Source: Segatella paludivivens DSM 17968 = JCM 13650
Lineage (GTDB): Bacteria > Bacteroidota > Bacteroidia > Bacteroidales > Bacteroidaceae
Length of the DNA stretch: 64,000 nt
Direction: 5' to 3'
NCBI RefSeq assembly: GCF_000373185.1
Contig: NZ_KB890630.1
Location: forward strand, 1-64,000
Below the pieces are notes generated by a model that made no database searches, was not told the DNA's origin, and saw only the letters and a program-made list of their open reading frames with translations. Of this stretch, positions 55,396 through 64,000 are shown one piece after another. The translations under genes were made by a program, and so were the position numbers. Positions within the stretch are counted from its first letter, which is position 1, and the number at the start of each line of letters is the position of its first letter.

Positions 55396-55884
55396 CTAAT
55401 ATTTTTTTACAGCATCATGCGCCCGTCTCATCACACTTTTCCTGACTTTACTTCTACTCTTTTCGAATATACTCAACAAATCTATTCCTGATGGTCCCTT
55501 TGGAGAAGTCATCGGGTCATTAAACAAATTTGACACAATTTTACTTGTACTGAAACCTATCCTTGGAGCCTTAGCCGTTATGACGACTGTATTTATTGTT
55601 ATTGCTTTAGGGATAAGGAAAGTTGAATCTTTCATGTTCTTAAGTTCCATATTTCTTCTAACATAACTATTATGAGTAAGAGTAAGGCTAGTAGCATTCG
55701 GATCAGAAATAAAGAAGTGTCCGTTTTTATCAGAAAAGAATTTTTTATTGGTATTTGTATAGATAGCAACTCCGTCAATCGGTTGTCTCGTCTCCACGTC
55801 AATAAGTACGCCCCTTATTTGGGCATCAGTATTATTAACCAAAGCACTCAGGAAAAACAATATGAGAGACATCTTTATTTTCAT
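55396..55884 (-). CDS. Small exported carboxypeptidase-regulatory-like domain protein
   Basis: 162 residues from the ATG at 55884, which begins a signal peptide (MKIKMSLILFFLSALVNNTDAQ) and sits just after a -7 element; a longer frame upstream is not supported. Residues about 23-110 form a CarboxypepD_reg-like beta sandwich (IRGVLIDVETRQPIDGVAIYTN; DKNGHFFIS; quoted in part), the domain that also begins SusC proteins. The rest is basic with no known domain. Role unknown. It is divergent from the hybrid regulator gene. Confidence 0.75.
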   Translation of the reverse strand: MKIKMSLILFFLSALVNNTDAQIRGVLIDVETRQPIDGVAIYTNTNKKFFSDKNGHFFISDPNATSLTLTHNSYVRRNMELKNMKDSTFLIPKAITINTVVITAKAPRIGFSTSKIVSNLFNDPMTSPKGPSGIDLLSIFEKSRSKVRKSVMRRAHDAVKKY

Positions 55885-55905
55885 AATCAAAGTAGTAATC
55901 TTGCA

Positions 55906-55913
55906 CAAAGTTA
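55906..55913 (-). promoter_or_regulatory. -7 element for the small exported protein
   Basis: Minus strand TAACTTTG, 22 bases before the ATG at 55884. It supports that start; no -33 match seen. Confidence 0.45.
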
Positions 55914-56069
55914 AGTTAAAAAAAACAATCACTGACAATACGGTAGTTACTTTATATTTTCTTAAATCTTGTTGGGTTAAATATATCAAATTAATTACCA
56001 TAAGGCGATATAGAAACACTTGATTCCTACAAAAATAATATATTTTTAGGATTAATCAGATTAATTTAC

Positions 56070-56077
56070 TATTTTTG
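56070..56077 (+). promoter_or_regulatory. -7 element for the hybrid regulator
   Basis: TATTTTTG, 60 bases before the ATG at 56137. No TTTG at the right -33 distance. Confidence 0.4.
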
Positions 56078-56136
56078 CAATTGCAATTGATTTTATATTA
56101 ATCTATTATGAAAGTTTGTACAGTAATTTTTTACAG

Positions 56137-59100
56137 ATGGAAAAACTAAGAACTTTATGCCTTATAATCGCAGTTAGCATTGTGCATATATTGCAGGCAA
56201 ATGTGTCGCCACAATATGGTCGCGACATGTTTATTTTCGATCACCTTGGCATGAGTAGCGGACTTTCAAGTCAACGAATATACTCTATTATAGAAGATCC
56301 TTCTGGAGGAATGTGGTTCAGTTCAAAAAACGGAATAGACCGATACAACGGTGTTCTGATAAAGAACTACAATTTGAAAACGACCAGAATGTATAGTGAT
56401 GCCAGCGGACGCAATGTAAGAGTCTTTATTGCTAATGCTAGAATATATGCTTTTGATAACAAGGGAAATTTATTTAAATATAATAAAAGACTTGATAAAT
56501 TTGAAAATGAACTATCTCTTGATAGCATCATTCATGGGGAGATTATACTAAACGATGTTTATGTTGACAAGAACAACAACAAATGGTTTGCTATGAGCAC
56601 CGGACTTTATACTCTTACACCCAACAAAAGACTGATAAGAATAATAAAAAACAGATATATAAACAAATTGAACCATGCAAGCAACTCACTTATAGCATGT
56701 GCCAATGACGGAATTATACTTATCAACATCAACAGGTACAAGACCGCTAATATTGTAAACGGAATAAATGCACAAGTTGCTTATTATGACAAGCTCACCA
56801 CATACCTTTGGATAGGTACATTCCAGCAAGGCACAAAGATATATGATATGCGGCATCATAAAATTTTAAAATTGGATGCTTTTATCAATTTTCCAAAGAC
56901 TCCTGTAAGAAGCATTATTCCGATGGATAATAACATGATTCTACTTGGTGTTGACGGAGGTGGTGTATATGCGGCAAAAAATGATGGCAAATCTGTTAGT
57001 CTGTTATTTAATGCAGATGATAATACGGGGAATGTGCTTCATGGAAATGGAATATATGACATATGCAGAGATCACTATGGCAATATATGGATTGGATCAT
57101 ATTCGGGAGGTGTTGATGTGGCTTATCCGACAGACAATGTCATGAAACTTTTTCAGCATGAGTATCTAAACAATCAGTCACTAATAAATAATAATGTTAA
57201 CGATGTTCTTGAAACTCCAGATGGTAATATCTGGTTTGCCACAGATAGAGGGGTAAGCATATATAACAAGAAAATGGGTATGTGGCATCATGCAATGACC
57301 GACAAAGTGGTGCTTACATTATGCCGTAATGCTAGTGGTGTCCTTGCTGGAACTTATGGCAACGGAGTATATTCAATAAACAGTGAAGGAAAAGCATCCA
57401 GTATATATAGTGTCAGTAAAGGTACTTTGAAAACAGATTATGTGTATTCCTTGTGGAAAGACAATGACAACACACTATGGATAGGTTGCCTAAACGGAGA
57501 CCTTGTACAAATTGACGGAAACAAGAAAAAGTATTATCCCATTCAGTTAGTACAGTGTATCACCGACATGCCAGATGGACGAACAGCTGTTGGTACGGCA
57601 AACGGTTTTTTTGCGGTAAACAAGAAAAGCGGTAGTATTAAACAGTATTTTCTAGCTTCGGAGTTTCCGGGTAAAGATATTAACTCTTATGTACAGTCTA
57701 TCTTGTTTGTCAACCATACTACGGCATGGGTAGCCACAGACGGCGGAGGAATCTATATCTATGACATGAAGAGACATGTGATAAAGCAAACAATAACAAA
57801 AGCCAACGGACTACCGTCTAATACGGTTTACACATTAGAAAAAGACAACCAAAATCGCATATTCGCAAGTACTGACATGGGACTATCCCTCATTCTTCCA
57901 GAAAAAGGAAATGACGTTATTGATATAAATTTCGTAAGGGGTCTTGACAGGGAATACAAACGAATGTCGGTATGCAGGCTTTCCGACGGAAAAATGGTAT
58001 TCGGTAGCAGCAGCGGTGCTGTGGTGATAAATCCAGACAGAATATCACACCTTACTTATAATGCAAGACTTATATTGACAAAAATATCGCTTCTTGGAAG
58101 CGACAACACCACGGATAAAGACTCGTATCTTAGCGGTAGACTTTATGATATGCTTGCCTCTGGAGACATAACGCTAGATTACGACAAGAATACATTTGAG
58201 ATAGATTTTGAAAGCATAAACTACAAATACCAACATGATATAGTCTATCAGTATATGCTTGATGGCTTTGACCGACAATGGAGTGTACCATCCGAAGCAC
58301 AAAATGTGAAATACACAAATCTTCCTTCTGGTAATTATAAATTGTTGATACGAAGTGTTAGTCGCAATGACGGTAGAGTTCTTGACACAAAGTCGTTGGA
58401 CATAACCGTAAAACAACCTTGGTGGAATACATTGTTCGCATGGTTTATATATATATGTATAATGTGCGGTTTAGCTTATGCTGCTTGGAGATTTTATTTG
58501 GAACGTTTGGAACGTAAGTATTTTAACGAAAAAATAAACTTCTTCGTTAATACAGCCCATGATATACGTACACCTCTTAGCCTCATTTTGGCACCGCTCA
58601 ACGATATAGCTGCCGATAATTCGCTCAGCGATACAACTAGAAAGTATCTGAATGTAGCAAGGCAAAATGGTGGAAAGTTGTTGAAAATGGTTACAAAACT
58701 GCTTGATTTCCAGAAAGCCGACAACGATGAAGTAAACATGTGCGTAAGTCCATTAAATCTTAAACATTTATTACAAACACAAATAGAAAAATTTGTTCCA
58801 CGAACATCTCAAAAAAATATAATAATCACATTAGAATCATGTCCACAAGAAGAAAATGTGTGGATGGATACAAATATGGCAGACAGTATATTTGAAAACT
58901 TGATTTCAAATGCTGTCAAATATACTCCAGAAGGTGGAAATATAACCGTAAACGCTTGGATTAACGAAACCGATATATGTATAGATATAACTGATAACGG
59001 AATAGGTATTCCGCAAACGGCACAAAAACACATATTCCAAAATTTCTACCGAGCAGACAATGCCATAAACTCCAATGAAACAGGAAGTGGACTTGGACTA

Positions 59101-60081
59101 ATGCTCACTCATAAACTTATTACACTCCATAAAGGAAGCCTAACTTTTAATAGTTTAGAGAATAATGGAACCGTATTCCATATTAAACTTAAAAGAGGCT
59201 TTGAACATCTTATTGATTATATTGTTAAAAAGGAATCTGAGAACAATGAGACTAAAGACATATTGCCGATAGCATCAGTAGATAATAAAAGTGAGCCTGT
59301 TGCTGAAAACACAGCAAAAGATATAATGCTTTTTGTTGATGATAATGCCGAGCTGCGTAATTATATAAGTCTTACATTCCGTAATAATTATAATGTTGTT
59401 ACAGCTGATAGTGCTGAAGAAGCACTAAGATATCTTGATAATAAAGTATGTGACATTATTGTATCAGATGTGATGATGCCTGGAATGGATGGAGACGAAT
59501 TCTGCAATATCATAAAACAAAATCCTAATACATCTTTTTTACCCGTTATTCTTTTAACAGCTAAGTCTGGAAGAGACTTTGTTATCGGTGGACTGAATGT
59601 AGGTGCAGACGACTACATCACCAAACCTTTTGATGTAGCAATTTTAAAGAGCAAGATAGATAGCATGTTAAGGAACAGACGTATACTTAGCAAATATTAT
59701 ATGGGACGCTCTGTTGATATTGCAAGGAATATCGAGTCTGACGATAACACGACAAAACACATGAATCATGAGGATTGTAAGTTTATCGAAAAGGCAACGA
59801 AGATCGTGATGGGAAAAATGTCTGATACAGATTTTAAAATAGACGATCTTTGCATTGAAATGGCTATGAGTCGTACACTTTTCTATGGCAAACTAAAAGC
59901 ACTCACATCTCAAACTCCACAGGATTTTATTAGAATAATACGTCTTGAACGTGCCGCTGCTTTAATTAAAGAAGGTAACTCTGTATTAGATGTCTCTGTT
60001 ATGACTGGCTTTGCCAACGTAAAACATTTCAGCACCACGTTTAAGAAGTATTTTGGCATTTCACCAAGTAAGTACTTGTAA
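56137..60081 (+). CDS. Hybrid two-component system regulator (HTCS)
   Basis: 1314 residues. Signal/anchor at the N-terminus, then a periplasmic sensor of two seven-bladed propellers made of Reg_prop repeats (IYSIIEDPSGGMWFSSKNGI; ICRDHYGNIWIGSYSGGV) and a Y_Y_Y domain (about 665-755, YQYMLDGFDRQWS). One membrane helix (about 765-785), histidine kinase with His808 in AHDIRTPLSL and ATPase motifs NLISNAVKYTPEGG, DNGIGI and GSGLGL, receiver domain with Asp1111 in VSDVMMPGMDG, and a C-terminal AraC-type HTH (about 1215-1314). Such proteins bind an oligosaccharide outside and activate the neighbouring PUL. The GH16 and SusC genes downstream point to a beta-glucan signal (inference). Confidence 0.95.
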   Translation: MEKLRTLCLIIAVSIVHILQANVSPQYGRDMFIFDHLGMSSGLSSQRIYSIIEDPSGGMWFSSKNGIDRYNGVLIKNYNLKTTRMYSDASGRNVRVFIANARIYAFDNKGNLFKYNKRLDKFENELSLDSIIHGEIILNDVYVDKNNNKWFAMSTGLYTLTPNKRLIRIIKNRYINKLNHASNSLIACANDGIILININRYKTANIVNGINAQVAYYDKLTTYLWIGTFQQGTKIYDMRHHKILKLDAFINFPKTPVRSIIPMDNNMILLGVDGGGVYAAKNDGKSVSLLFNADDNTGNVLHGNGIYDICRDHYGNIWIGSYSGGVDVAYPTDNVMKLFQHEYLNNQSLINNNVNDVLETPDGNIWFATDRGVSIYNKKMGMWHHAMTDKVVLTLCRNASGVLAGTYGNGVYSINSEGKASSIYSVSKGTLKTDYVYSLWKDNDNTLWIGCLNGDLVQIDGNKKKYYPIQLVQCITDMPDGRTAVGTANGFFAVNKKSGSIKQYFLASEFPGKDINSYVQSILFVNHTTAWVATDGGGIYIYDMKRHVIKQTITKANGLPSNTVYTLEKDNQNRIFASTDMGLSLILPEKGNDVIDINFVRGLDREYKRMSVCRLSDGKMVFGSSSGAVVINPDRISHLTYNARLILTKISLLGSDNTTDKDSYLSGRLYDMLASGDITLDYDKNTFEIDFESINYKYQHDIVYQYMLDGFDRQWSVPSEAQNVKYTNLPSGNYKLLIRSVSRNDGRVLDTKSLDITVKQPWWNTLFAWFIYICIMCGLAYAAWRFYLERLERKYFNEKINFFVNTAHDIRTPLSLILAPLNDIAADNSLSDTTRKYLNVARQNGGKLLKMVTKLLDFQKADNDEVNMCVSPLNLKHLLQTQIEKFVPRTSQKNIIITLESCPQEENVWMDTNMADSIFENLISNAVKYTPEGGNITVNAWINETDICIDITDNGIGIPQTAQKHIFQNFYRADNAINSNETGSGLGLMLTHKLITLHKGSLTFNSLENNGTVFHIKLKRGFEHLIDYIVKKESENNETKDILPIASVDNKSEPVAENTAKDIMLFVDDNAELRNYISLTFRNNYNVVTADSAEEALRYLDNKVCDIIVSDVMMPGMDGDEFCNIIKQNPNTSFLPVILLTAKSGRDFVIGGLNVGADDYITKPFDVAILKSKIDSMLRNRRILSKYYMGRSVDIARNIESDDNTTKHMNHEDCKFIEKATKIVMGKMSDTDFKIDDLCIEMAMSRTLFYGKLKALTSQTPQDFIRIIRLERAAALIKEGNSVLDVSVMTGFANVKHFSTTFKKYFGISPSKYL

Positions 60082-60105
60082 ATAAGCACTTTCCAAAACA
60101 ACAAC

Positions 60106-60144
60106 AAAGTTTCAATACTGATTTTATGTCAGTATTGAAACTTT
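60106..60144 (+). terminator. Terminator of the hybrid regulator
   Basis: A 16-base arm (60106-60121) pairs perfectly with 60129-60144 around the loop TTTTATG; core AAGTTTCAATACTGA. T run follows. Confidence 0.9.
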
Positions 60145-60183
60145 TTCTGTCTGTTTTGAAACCTAAGTTTTAACGTATTCAAG

Positions 60184-60191
60184 TAATTTTG
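60184..60191 (+). promoter_or_regulatory. -7 element of the GH16-susC operon
   Basis: TAATTTTG, 28 bases before the ATG at 60219. The nearest TTTG is 25 bases upstream, so this promoter may depend on an activator such as the adjacent regulator. Confidence 0.45.
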
Positions 60192-60218
60192 CCACGAATT
60201 TGGTAACAAAAATCAATC

Positions 60219-61202
60219 ATGAAAATAAAGTCTATAATCTATTTACTGTTTTTCACTATTCCGTTATCCATTAATGCACAAAACTACAAACTTGTTTGGA
60301 GTGATGAATTTAATGAGAACTCTCTTAATAAGAACTGGAATGTTGAAGTATTGGACAAGCCATATAACAACGAACTTCAGTGCTATACAAATCGTAGTTC
60401 TAATGTGAATGTTGAAAATGGAAATCTTGTTATTACCGCACGACGGGAATCACTCAACGGGAAGTCATTTACTTCCGGACGAATAAATTCTAGTACAAAG
60501 GTAAATTTTAAACATGGAAAGCTTGAAGCCAGAATAAAGATTTCAAAGTTGGCTAATGGATTGTGGCCAGCATTTTGGATGATGGGTGAAGATCCACAGA
60601 ATATTGGTTGGCCTATTTGTGGCGAAATTGATATCATGGAAGCTGGGAATTCAGAAGGTATTAAAAATAATACTCAGGAACGATTATTCTCTGGTTGCAT
60701 TCATTGGGGAAGCAGTTTGTCTGATCATCGTATGTGGACGACAGGTGCAGTTACAAGTGAATATGACATAACTGGTGACTATCATATATTTACAGCAGTA
60801 TGGGATGAAAGTTATCTGCGTTTCTATCTTGATAATTCAACACAACCATATTATGAGGCGACAATAACTAAAGACTATGACTCATATAATTACTTTCATA
60901 AACCATTTTATATATTATTTAATCTGGCTGTAGGAGGGGATTATACAAATATTCTTAATCCAGCAGACATAACTGCATTACCATCAGAAGGGTCTGAGGC
61001 TAAGATGTATATTGACTATGTTAGGTTATACCAAGAAGAAGGACAAATCAATGTATATTCGCAGGAAACAACTGGATTAGGCAAAGTATCTACCATCAAA
61101 AACAAAGACACAGCATATTATTCAATAAATGGAATGAAATTGAATGGCAAACCGTCTTGGAACGGAATATACATCCACGGCGGTAAGAAAATAATAGAAT
61201 AA
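60219..61202 (+). CDS. GH16 endo-beta-glucanase (laminarinase-like)
   Basis: 327 residues, signal peptide MKIKSIIYLLFFTIPLSINA. The GH16 jelly roll (about 24-270) begins YKLVWSDEFNENSLNKNWN and has the catalytic motif GEIDIMEAG, with Glu136 (nucleophile), Asp138 and Glu141 (acid/base). The ExDxxE spacing is that of laminarinase-type members rather than the one-residue-shorter lichenase form. WPAFWMMG and FHKPFYILFNLAVGG are also family strands. The last 50 residues end in YYSINGMKLNG...GIYIHGGKKIIE, a short C-terminal tail common in Prevotella exported proteins. Probable substrate beta-1,3 or mixed-linkage glucan. Next gene (susC) starts 37 bases on. Confidence 0.92.
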   Translation: MKIKSIIYLLFFTIPLSINAQNYKLVWSDEFNENSLNKNWNVEVLDKPYNNELQCYTNRSSNVNVENGNLVITARRESLNGKSFTSGRINSSTKVNFKHGKLEARIKISKLANGLWPAFWMMGEDPQNIGWPICGEIDIMEAGNSEGIKNNTQERLFSGCIHWGSSLSDHRMWTTGAVTSEYDITGDYHIFTAVWDESYLRFYLDNSTQPYYEATITKDYDSYNYFHKPFYILFNLAVGGDYTNILNPADITALPSEGSEAKMYIDYVRLYQEEGQINVYSQETTGLGKVSTIKNKDTAYYSINGMKLNGKPSWNGIYIHGGKKIIE

Positions 61203-61239
61203 TGATAACTAATAAATTATAAAACCTAAATTTAAGAAG

Positions 61240-64000
61240 ATGAAGAAAAGTAATCGGAAATTAGTTCACATGCTTGCTATAGGTCTGACTTTGCCTCTAG
61301 CGGGAACTATCCAAATGCATGCTGAACCTAGTATAACTATCGTACAGCAGAATCAGAATATTTCTGGGTCTGTTACCGACGGTAGCGAACCTATTATCGG
61401 AGCCAGTATTGTTGTAAAAGGTCGAGGCATGGGAACTGTCACTGATGCCGAGGGCCATTTCAGCCTTGATGTTAAACCTGGCACGTTATTGGAAATCAGC
61501 TATGTCGGATACAAGACTATTACTGTTAAGGCAGGTGGCAACATGAAAGTTGTACTTGCTGAAGACAAAAAAATGATTGACGAGGTTGTTGTTACAGCTT
61601 TAGGAATAAAACGTGACAGGAAGGCTCTTGGTTATGGAATCGGAGAAGTCAAAGGAGAAGAACTTACTAAGGCTAAAGAGACAAACGTTATCAACTCACT
61701 AGCTGGTAAAATTCCAGGACTTATTGTCAGTCAGACAGCAGGTGGCGCATCTGGTTCCACAAGAGTAATTCTTCGTGGTAGCACAGAGATGACAGGTAAC
61801 AACCAACCTTTATATGTAGTAGATGGTGTTCCTTTGGACAATACCAATTATGGTAGTGCCGGTACTGCAGGAGGATTTGACCTTGGCGACGGAATATCAA
61901 GCATCAACCCTGACGATATCGAGACTATGTCTGTATTGAAAGGTCCAGCCGCTTCTGCTCTTTATGGTAGCCGTGCCTCTCACGGTGTGATTCTCATCAC
62001 AACTAAAAAAGCAGGAAAAGATAAATTCAGTGTTGAATACAACGGTTCTGTTACAATGGACACACAGTTGGCAAAATGGAATGATATCCAGCAGACTTAT
62101 GGTATGGGCAGCAACGGTACATATAGTATTGATGCCGTTTCAAATACCAACAAGAGTTGGGGACCTAAAGCTGACGCTCTTAACAGTCTGAAATATTTTG
62201 ATGGTGTACAGCGTCCATATATGATTATACCTAACAATACATCAGATTTCTTCCGTCCAGGTTTTACGGCTACCAACACAGCTATTGTTGGAGTTAACAA
62301 CGGAAAGACTGGTATGCGTTTCACATATACCGACATGCGCAACAAGGATATTGTGCCAAAGACTCACATGAGCCGTGACATTTTCAACTTGCGCGCCAAT
62401 ACATCTGTAGGTAATGTTGACTTTGATTTCAGTGCTAACTACACACGTGAGGATGTTACAAACCGTCCGGCTCTAGGTGATAGCAAATCAAATATCGGCA
62501 AGAACCTTATGACTTTGGCTACGACATACAATCAGTCTTGGCTGAAAACTTATCAGGATGCCAACGGAGATTATGCTAACTGGAACGGTATGGACCCATA
62601 TAATGTGAATCCATATTGGGATGTGTATAAAAACTCTAACGACTCTAAAAAAGACCAATTCCGTCTTACAGGTAAGTTGGTTTGGAACATCGACAAGCAC
62701 TTGAAATTACAGACAACAATGGGTGCCGATCTCAACTGGTTTACATTCGAGGATTTCAAGGCTCCTACAACACCAGGATTTGAAGCTGGTCGTATGCAAG
62801 ACAGCAACTTCCGCAACCGCATGTATAACTTCGAGGCTCTTGCCCTTTACAACAACAGCTGGGGCGACTTTGACCTAAACGCCACCCTTGGTGGAAGTAT
62901 ATACAAGGTGAACAATCTCACTACTATCACCACAGCGCAAGATATGCAGATACGTGATGTCAAGGCTTTGATGAGTTTCAACGAAATTAGTTTAGAGCAG
63001 AACACATATCGCAAACAGATTAATTCTCTTTATGGTTCTTTAAACCTTGGTTGGAAACACCTTCTATATATGGACGCTACATTACGTGGTGATCAGAGTT
63101 CTACCCTACCAACAAACAATAACGTATATGTCTACCCTTCATTCTCAGGAAGTTTCGTCTTCTCGGAATTAACCAAACTGGGCAATCTACTTCCTTACGG
63201 TAAATTGCGTATGTCTTGGGCACAGGTAGGTAGTGATACTGATCCATATCAGCTTGGATTAGTATACACAAAGTCTAAGTTTACATATCCGGGATACACT
63301 ATAGGATACATCAACAATAATACAATTCCAAACAAAGATTTGAAGCCAACAAGAACAAACTCTTTTGAAATTGGTATTGAAACTAAGTTCCTTAACAACA
63401 GAATGGGACTTGACATCACTTACTATTCACAGAAGAGTAAGAACCAGATTATGGGTATGGCTTCATCATGGACATCTGGATATACATATAGATTGATTAA
63501 CGCAGGTGAAATAGACAACAAAGGTCTTGAAATAGCATTAAACACACGCCCCATACAAACAAAAGACTTCTCTTGGGATTTAAATCTCAACTTTTCAAAG
63601 AATAGCAATAAGGTAAAAAGATTGGTTGATGATATGGATATGTTTGAACTTGAAAAAGCCTCTTGGCTTGATGTTCAAGTTGCCGCTAAAGTTGGCGAAA
63701 ACTTTGGTTCTATTGTTGGTCCAGACTTCAAGAGAAACGATGCTGGGCAGATTCTTATTAATCCATCTACAGGTCTACCTGAATACGACAAGAGCAATCA
63801 CGTATTGGGAAATGCCTCTTGGAAATGGACTGGAGGTATCACGACAACTCTTACATACAAAAACTTATCACTAAATGCTATATTTGATGTAAAGGTTGGT
63901 GCTGACTTGTATTCTATGTCAGCACGTGCATCTTACGAATCTGGAAAGGCAAAACAAACTTTAGTCGGTCGTGAAGATTGGTATAAATCTGAAGAACAGC
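61240..64000 (+). CDS. SusC/RagA-type TonB-linked outer-membrane receptor, partial
   Basis: Open from the ATG at 61240 to the right edge, 920 codons, no stop reached. Signal region (MKKSNRKLVHMLAIGLTLPLAG), then a carboxypeptidase-regulatory-like domain (about 40-115, ISGSVTDGSEPIIGASIVVKG in part), the TonB box region IDEVVVTALGIKRDRKALGYG in part, the plug (NVINSLAGKIPGLIVSQTAGGA; PLYVVDGVPLDN; SVLKGPAASALYGSRASHGVILITTKK in part), then the barrel. This is the SusC family, importing oligosaccharides with a SusD lipoprotein, expected just beyond the window. Same operon as the GH16 gene. Confidence 0.95.
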   Translation, partial: MKKSNRKLVHMLAIGLTLPLAGTIQMHAEPSITIVQQNQNISGSVTDGSEPIIGASIVVKGRGMGTVTDAEGHFSLDVKPGTLLEISYVGYKTITVKAGGNMKVVLAEDKKMIDEVVVTALGIKRDRKALGYGIGEVKGEELTKAKETNVINSLAGKIPGLIVSQTAGGASGSTRVILRGSTEMTGNNQPLYVVDGVPLDNTNYGSAGTAGGFDLGDGISSINPDDIETMSVLKGPAASALYGSRASHGVILITTKKAGKDKFSVEYNGSVTMDTQLAKWNDIQQTYGMGSNGTYSIDAVSNTNKSWGPKADALNSLKYFDGVQRPYMIIPNNTSDFFRPGFTATNTAIVGVNNGKTGMRFTYTDMRNKDIVPKTHMSRDIFNLRANTSVGNVDFDFSANYTREDVTNRPALGDSKSNIGKNLMTLATTYNQSWLKTYQDANGDYANWNGMDPYNVNPYWDVYKNSNDSKKDQFRLTGKLVWNIDKHLKLQTTMGADLNWFTFEDFKAPTTPGFEAGRMQDSNFRNRMYNFEALALYNNSWGDFDLNATLGGSIYKVNNLTTITTAQDMQIRDVKALMSFNEISLEQNTYRKQINSLYGSLNLGWKHLLYMDATLRGDQSSTLPTNNNVYVYPSFSGSFVFSELTKLGNLLPYGKLRMSWAQVGSDTDPYQLGLVYTKSKFTYPGYTIGYINNNTIPNKDLKPTRTNSFEIGIETKFLNNRMGLDITYYSQKSKNQIMGMASSWTSGYTYRLINAGEIDNKGLEIALNTRPIQTKDFSWDLNLNFSKNSNKVKRLVDDMDMFELEKASWLDVQVAAKVGENFGSIVGPDFKRNDAGQILINPSTGLPEYDKSNHVLGNASWKWTGGITTTLTYKNLSLNAIFDVKVGADLYSMSARASYESGKAKQTLVGREDWYKSEEQ

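Noticed and set aside
1..64000. CRISPR arrays, rRNA and tRNA genes
   Set aside because: No spaced repeat arrays of CRISPR type and no rRNA or cloverleaf-like sequences were noticed in the intergenic regions.

Overview
The window looks like the chromosome of a gut or oral Bacteroidales species, most likely Prevotella or a close relative. The base composition is AT-rich. Many genes are preceded by the Bacteroidota promoter pattern (TTTG or TTG near -33, 19-21 bases of spacing, TAnnTTTG near -7). The gene content also fits: type V (FimA/Mfa-like) fimbriae, a MurF-alanine racemase fusion, a hybrid two-component regulator, and SusC-type and other TonB-linked receptors. About 39 protein genes are supported.

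Layout. 1-9.5 kb is a fimbrial/surface region: a large fimbrillin-like lipoprotein with a glycine-rich end, a tyrosine recombinase, and a minus-strand operon DUF3575 barrel > DUF3868 protein > fimbrillin > FimB/Mfa2-like anchor > second fimbrillin. 10-15 kb holds a GH97 enzyme and a nagB operon with a degenerate-NagB/PIG-L fusion. 15.7-23.4 kb is a plus-strand run hflX > DUF4954 > M16 peptidase > class I fumarase. 23.5-26.7 kb is a thiamine-salvage unit: TPP riboswitch, TonB-dependent receptor, PnuT. 26.7-27.9 kb is non-coding or decayed, with a candidate small RNA and a 575-bp segment bounded by inverted repeats. 28-37.5 kb carries a GH51 arabinofuranosidase, dnaA, and the run nrdJ > folB > amidase > mce. 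37.7-42.4 kb has a nitroreductase and a uronate operon (orphan galactitol-type EIIC > exported KduI > ExuT-like MFS). 42.6-54.7 kb has murF-alr, patatin > GH53 galactanase, a DMT transporter, a sugar symporter, and purL > two short CHR proteins. 55.4-64 kb is a glucan-type PUL: a small regulatory-domain protein, a hybrid two-component regulator, GH16 and a SusC cut off by the right edge.

How it works together. Several modules serve plant or dietary polysaccharides: GH97 (alpha-galactoside/glucoside), GH51 and GH53 (arabinan/arabinogalactan), the uronate operon (pectin or glycosaminoglycan), and the GH16/SusC/regulator locus (beta-glucan). Housekeeping genes sit between them.

Most worth a second look: (1) KduI with a signal peptide in an operon with an orphan PTS EIIC; (2) a NagB-like domain that has lost catalytic residues, fused to an intact PIG-L deacetylase; (3) two candidate small RNAs, each with its own promoter and terminator; (4) a 575-bp segment with composite inverted ends, 11-bp-phased repeats and twin palindromes; (5) the fimbrial locus with an adjacent recombinase and a G8 tract in a surface lipoprotein. 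All calls come from reading the sequence; no database search was run.
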